From Flavobacterium limnosediminis JC2902 (GTDB lineage: Bacteria > Bacteroidota > Bacteroidia > Flavobacteriales > Flavobacteriaceae), in the NCBI RefSeq assembly GCF_000498535.1, contig NZ_AVGG01000003.1:62001-126000 (forward strand): a stretch of 64,000 nucleotides of DNA, given 5' to 3'. A program made the translations under genes and the position numbers. Shown here one piece after another: positions 60,770-64,000 of the stretch; position 1 is the first letter of the stretch; each line of letters starts with the position of its first letter. The notes beneath the pieces were generated by a model. That model saw nothing but the letters and a program-made list of their open reading frames with translations, was not told where the DNA came from and searched no databases.

Positions 60770-62717
60770 AAAGCAAAAGTTTTTTCTCTTTCTGAAAATC
60801 TTCGCAGTTATGCTACTGCTGGCTTTGATCGGAATCTATTTCTTCCGTGACAACCTATTTCAAAAGGCTCTTGCCAAAGTGGAATCCAAATTCGACACCC
60901 AGTACAACTGTCATTTTTCGGTTAAAAAAGCCACTTTCATCGGAATATCCGGCGTAGAACTTGAAGATATCGTCTTAATTCCCAAAAAAGCCGACACACT
61001 TTTATCGGTACAGAAAATAAAAACGAGTTACAACATTTTAGAACTACTTACCGGCGATATTCAGCTGAAAAACCTGGAAATGAACAACGGTTTCATTCAA
61101 CTGGTGAAAAACAAAAACGGACGGAATTTCGACGCTTTTCTGAAAAGAGACAAGACCGAACAATCCAATGACAAACGCAATTATGCGAAACTGGCATACC
61201 GATTGTTGTCAAAAGCACTAAATCTGGTTCCGACCGAAATGAAACTCGAAAACCTCTCGCTCCGCATGGACGATATGGGCCGAAAAGTAACACTTCACAT
61301 GAATACGTTGCAACTGAAAGACCATCAGTTGCAGACCGCCATCAACGTAAAAACCAACACATTCTCCCAAAACTGGAATATAAAAGGTTTCGCCAATCCT
61401 CGCGAGAAAAAAGCCGATCTGAAATTCTTCAACAGCGATACTTCTAAAATTCAACTGCCTTATATTGATGAACGATTCGGACTCAAATCAAGTTTCGACA
61501 ACATCCACGTAAAACTGGACAAACTGGAAATGGAAAGCGGCGAACTGCACATTGACGGGTTTACGTCGATTGAAAACTTTACCATCAATCATCCGAAAAT
61601 CGCCCGAAAAGACGTAGTGATTAAAAACGCCCGTTTCGATTACCGTTTCTTATTGGGAAGGGATTTCATTTCGATTGACAGCACCTCATCGGCACAACTG
61701 AATCACATCAAAGTGCGTCCGTTTGTCGAATACAACACCGAAGAAGACACGATTTACAAACTGAAACTCGACATCCGAAAGATGAAAGCACAGGATTTCA
61801 TCACTTCCTTGCCGCAAGGATTGTTCACCCATTTTGAAGGCATGGAAGCCGATGGAAGTTTCGATTACAAACTCGACTTCGAATACAACAAAAACAAACC
61901 GGACAAACTGATTTTCGACAGCAAAATCAACAAAGAAAACCTGCGCATTGTAAAATACGGCGAAGCGAATCTGGCGATGCTTAACGAACAATTCACCTAT
62001 CGCGCCATTGAAAACGGTGTGCCGCAACGTCCCATATTAGTTGGTTCTGCCAATCCGAATTACACGCCGTTAAATCAGATTTCACCCTATCTGGAAAAAG
62101 CGGTTTTAACTAATGAAGATCCGTCCTTTTTCCGTCACCGCGGCTTTATTAACGAAGCTTTCAAACAGTCGATTGTAAAAAACATAAAAACCAAGAAATT
62201 TTCCCGTGGTGCGAGTACCATCAGCATGCAATTGGTCAAAAATGTGTTCCTGACGAGAGAAAAAACGCTTTCGCGGAAACTGGAAGAAATCCTGTTGGTG
62301 TACATTTTGGAAAACAACCGCATCGCTTCCAAATCGCGTATGCTGGAAGTGTATTTCAACGTAATCGAATGGGGTCCGAACGTGTATGGTATCGCCGAAG
62401 CGGCACAATTCTATTTCCAGAAAAGACCGGGTGACTTAACCCTGAACGAATGCTTGTATCTGGCTTCCATCGTACCAAAACCGAAGAAATTCATGTGGCA
62501 ATTCGACAACGAAGGAAATCAGAAACCGTATGCACGAAAAAATCAGAACTTTATTAAAAACCTGATGCTGCGTCGGGCGTTAATTTTTCCTGAGGACACG
62601 GTGGGACAATCGGTTCCGATAAACATTTCCGGTCATGCCCGTTCGTTTTTAAAACTGAAAGTCGTTCAGGATTCGATTCCGACGGAAACGCAATTGGCGG
62701 ATGAGTTTGATTTTTAA
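60753..62717 (+). CDS. AsmA-like protein with C-terminal GT51 transglycosylase
   Basis: 654 residues. One N-terminal membrane segment (about 11-30), then a long AsmA-like or DUF748-like beta region (about 40-420), and finally a glycosyltransferase 51 domain (about 425-620): NEDPSFFRHRGF near residue 454 (catalytic Glu), RGASTISMQLVKNVFL near 487, EEILLVYILENN near 510 and YFNVIEWGPNVYGIAEAAQFYF near 535. The domain polymerises lipid II into glycan in the periplasm. The transpeptidase domain of class A PBPs is absent, and the GT51 domain sits last rather than first, an uncommon order. Monocistronic or cotranscribed with the preceding regulator. Confidence 0.88.
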   Translation: MALRSKKQKFFLFLKIFAVMLLLALIGIYFFRDNLFQKALAKVESKFDTQYNCHFSVKKATFIGISGVELEDIVLIPKKADTLLSVQKIKTSYNILELLTGDIQLKNLEMNNGFIQLVKNKNGRNFDAFLKRDKTEQSNDKRNYAKLAYRLLSKALNLVPTEMKLENLSLRMDDMGRKVTLHMNTLQLKDHQLQTAINVKTNTFSQNWNIKGFANPREKKADLKFFNSDTSKIQLPYIDERFGLKSSFDNIHVKLDKLEMESGELHIDGFTSIENFTINHPKIARKDVVIKNARFDYRFLLGRDFISIDSTSSAQLNHIKVRPFVEYNTEEDTIYKLKLDIRKMKAQDFITSLPQGLFTHFEGMEADGSFDYKLDFEYNKNKPDKLIFDSKINKENLRIVKYGEANLAMLNEQFTYRAIENGVPQRPILVGSANPNYTPLNQISPYLEKAVLTNEDPSFFRHRGFINEAFKQSIVKNIKTKKFSRGASTISMQLVKNVFLTREKTLSRKLEEILLVYILENNRIASKSRMLEVYFNVIEWGPNVYGIAEAAQFYFQKRPGDLTLNECLYLASIVPKPKKFMWQFDNEGNQKPYARKNQNFIKNLMLRRALIFPEDTVGQSVPINISGHARSFLKLKVVQDSIPTETQLADEFDF

Positions 62718-62820
62718 GGAAAGGTGCTAAGGCGCTGAGAGGCTAAGGTTCTAAGGTTTTATAGGTACTTTATGTGAAAATAATTTAGCCACAAAGCGCA
62801 CTAAGAAGTTGTAAGGTTCC
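62718..62820. repeat. Word-like intergenic island
   Basis: Contains GGTGCTAAGGCGCTGAGAGG, then GCTAAGGTTCTAAGG, and CCACAAAGCGCACTAAG. The same CTAAGG/CTGAGG words occur at 21640-21674. The island lies between two genes of opposite orientation. Confidence 0.6.
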
Positions 62821-62860
62821 AATGTGTGTTTCTTAAAACCCCGTTATCAGCATACCATTA

Positions 62861-63607
62861 TTATTTAAAATTTCGGAGAAAATCATCCTTATAAGTCGGA
62901 GAAACTTCAATTTCCGCACCGTCATTCAGCATAATCGAACCACCTTTATTGTACGATTTTACGAAGTTGATGTTGATGATATGCGATTTGTGTACGCGTA
63001 AAAATGGAAAAGGCAATATCTCCGAAAAATGCTTCAGAAAACGACACACCATTTTCTTGCTTCCGTCGGATAAATACAAATCGGTGAAATTCCCGTTTCC
63101 GCGCAAGCGTACAATTTCTTCCATTTTCACCACTTCAAAACCTTCTAAGGTAGGCAAAATCACCTGTTGTTTTTCGGGTTTGGTTTCGCGGAAATTCTCT
63201 ACGATGATTCGGTTCCGATTGAAGAGTTCGTTGTTTAAGATATGCTGCTGTACTTTATTGACCGCGACTATCAATTCTTCGATACTGATCGGTTTCAACA
63301 GATAATAGGCCGCACTTTGGTTTAAGGCTTTCAGCGAATATTCCGAGAAAGCGGTCACGAAAATCGTTTCGAACTGCAAATCCTTACAGGCTTCCAACAC
63401 GTCAAAGGCATTTCCGAAAGGCATCTCCACATCCAGAAAAACCAATTGTGGCGATACTTCATGTAACAACGGAACGGCTTCTTTAATGTTTTGCGCTTCA
63501 CCGACAATTTCCACCTGTGGGCAGTATTTACTCAAATAATTTTTAAGTACTTCGCGGGCAGCCACTTCGTCTTCCACAATTACGGCGCGTATTTTCTGTA
63601 AGGTCAT
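62861..63607 (-). CDS. LytTR family response regulator
   Basis: 248 residues. REC domain (about 1-125) with LVFLDVEMPFGNAFDVLE (phospho-acceptor Asp near 58) and the Lys in YYLLKPISIEEL near 107; LytTR DNA-binding domain (about 150-248) with VVKMEEIVRLRGNGNFTDLYLSDG and FLRVHKSHIININFVKSYNKGG. It is paired with the LytS-like kinase upstream, whose stop overlaps its ATG by four bases (two possible ATG codons, 63610 and 63607). Confidence 0.92.
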   Translation of the reverse strand: MTLQKIRAVIVEDEVAAREVLKNYLSKYCPQVEIVGEAQNIKEAVPLLHEVSPQLVFLDVEMPFGNAFDVLEACKDLQFETIFVTAFSEYSLKALNQSAAYYLLKPISIEELIVAVNKVQQHILNNELFNRNRIIVENFRETKPEKQQVILPTLEGFEVVKMEEIVRLRGNGNFTDLYLSDGSKKMVCRFLKHFSEILPFPFLRVHKSHIININFVKSYNKGGSIMLNDGAEIEVSPTYKDDFLRNFK

Positions 63608-64000
63608 CATGGTTTATCAAGTAAAGGAAACGTGATTTCTACTAAAGTTCCGGTCGTTCCGCTGTTTTTCTCGGTGACAGAAAAAGCGATATTCGATTTG
63701 TACAATTCGTTCAGCAGGCTGATGCGCTCTTTTGTATTGGTCAAACCACGTGACTGGTGCACTTTCTGGTTTCGGGTTTTGAGTTCGGCGCTTTTGGTTA
63801 AACCGATGCCGTCATCGTCTATCACAACCGAAATTTTATTGTTCTTTACACCGAAGCGCAACTGCAACATCCCTTTTGTTTCCCTATAACGCAAACCGTG
63901 CCAGATCGCATTTTCAAGATGTGGCTGAATGAGCATGTTCGGAACAAAAGTCGTTTCGGTATCGAGATGCTCATCGACTATAATTTCATAATCGAATTTA
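63607..64000 (-). CDS. LytS-like sensor histidine kinase, 3' part
   Basis: The window holds the C-terminal part, about 130 residues, of a histidine kinase; the gene continues past 64000. Seen: FDYEIIVDEHLD, then IQPHLENAIWHGLRYRE (the N box of the LytS-type ATPase), KISVVIDDDGIGLTKS (G1 box) and RGLTNTKERISLLNELY. The 'NAI-H-G' pattern is that of the His_kinase/HATPase pair of Bacteroidota LytS proteins, which phosphorylate LytTR regulators. Its stop overlaps the start of the regulator gene. Confidence 0.9.
   Translation of the reverse strand, partial: KFDYEIIVDEHLDTETTFVPNMLIQPHLENAIWHGLRYRETKGMLQLRFGVKNNKISVVIDDDGIGLTKSAELKTRNQKVHQSRGLTNTKERISLLNELYKSNIAFSVTEKNSGTTGTLVEITFPLLDKP

Overview
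The window looks like chromosomal DNA of a Flavobacterium-like member of the Bacteroidota (family Flavobacteriaceae). The signs are an AT-rich genome with short intergenic gaps, promoters of the Bacteroidota type (a -33 TTG or TTTG and a -7 TAnnTTTG) in front of many genes, almost no Shine-Dalgarno sequences, and two secreted proteins ending in type IX secretion sorting domains. Families typical of this group (DUF3078, DUF3109, DUF4412, DUF434/DUF5616, M36 protease, L25/Ctc) and tRNA genes without an encoded CCA agree. No plasmid, phage, insertion sequence, rRNA or CRISPR array is seen; most of the window is core chromosome.

Layout. 0-5 kb: the tail of an unknown gene, a DsbA/FrnE-type oxidoreductase, tadA and dxs sharing a 38-bp divergent promoter region, a DUF3078 protein and an unknown HTH-like protein. 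5-15 kb: secreted M36 protease, dGTPase, GNAT, AAA+ ATPase, small protein, RDD protein, and class I ribonucleotide reductase (nrdA, nrdB). 15-25.6 kb: DUF3109, DUF4412, MarC, a short FAD protein, the operon HupE-like / dCMP deaminase / S41 protease, TerB-like, fbp, M48 protease, GNAT and aspartate kinase. 25.6-31 kb: a 1134-aa outer-membrane-type protein, a lipoprotein with a duplicated motif and a di-haem cytochrome c. 31-38 kb: a four-gene signalling operon consisting of a hybrid kinase with a NIT-like sensor, CheR, CheB and a REC-histidine kinase. 38-45 kb: tRNA-Ala, pth, an intergenic region full of hairpins, L25, prs, tRNA-Leu, a MgtC/DUF4010 protein, a DcaP-like porin and DUF434. 45-60 kb: scattered biotin genes (bioB; a ketoacyl synthase with bioA; bioD; bioF), a 1849-aa T9SS protein, recX, and an operon of small membrane protein / TraB-GumN / ECF sigma / membrane protein. 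60-64 kb: DUF2975 with an XRE regulator, an AsmA-like/GT51 transglycosylase, and a LytTR response regulator with its histidine kinase cut by the window end.

How the genes work together. Biotin synthesis from pimeloyl-ACP is complete here (bioF, bioA, bioD, bioB), and a beta-ketoacyl synthase beside bioA may help make the pimeloyl chain; bioC and bioH are not in the window. The dNTP genes (nrdAB, dgt, dCMP deaminase) sit within 13 kb. The 31-38 kb operon joins a membrane sensor kinase to CheR/CheB modules with no CheA, CheW or receptor nearby, and is the best candidate for a little-described system. The most unusual DNA features are two extra copies of the first ten bases of tRNA-Leu in its own leader, five genes whose -7 box lies 4-5 bases before the start codon, and several intergenic islands of word-like repeats and perfect inverted repeats.
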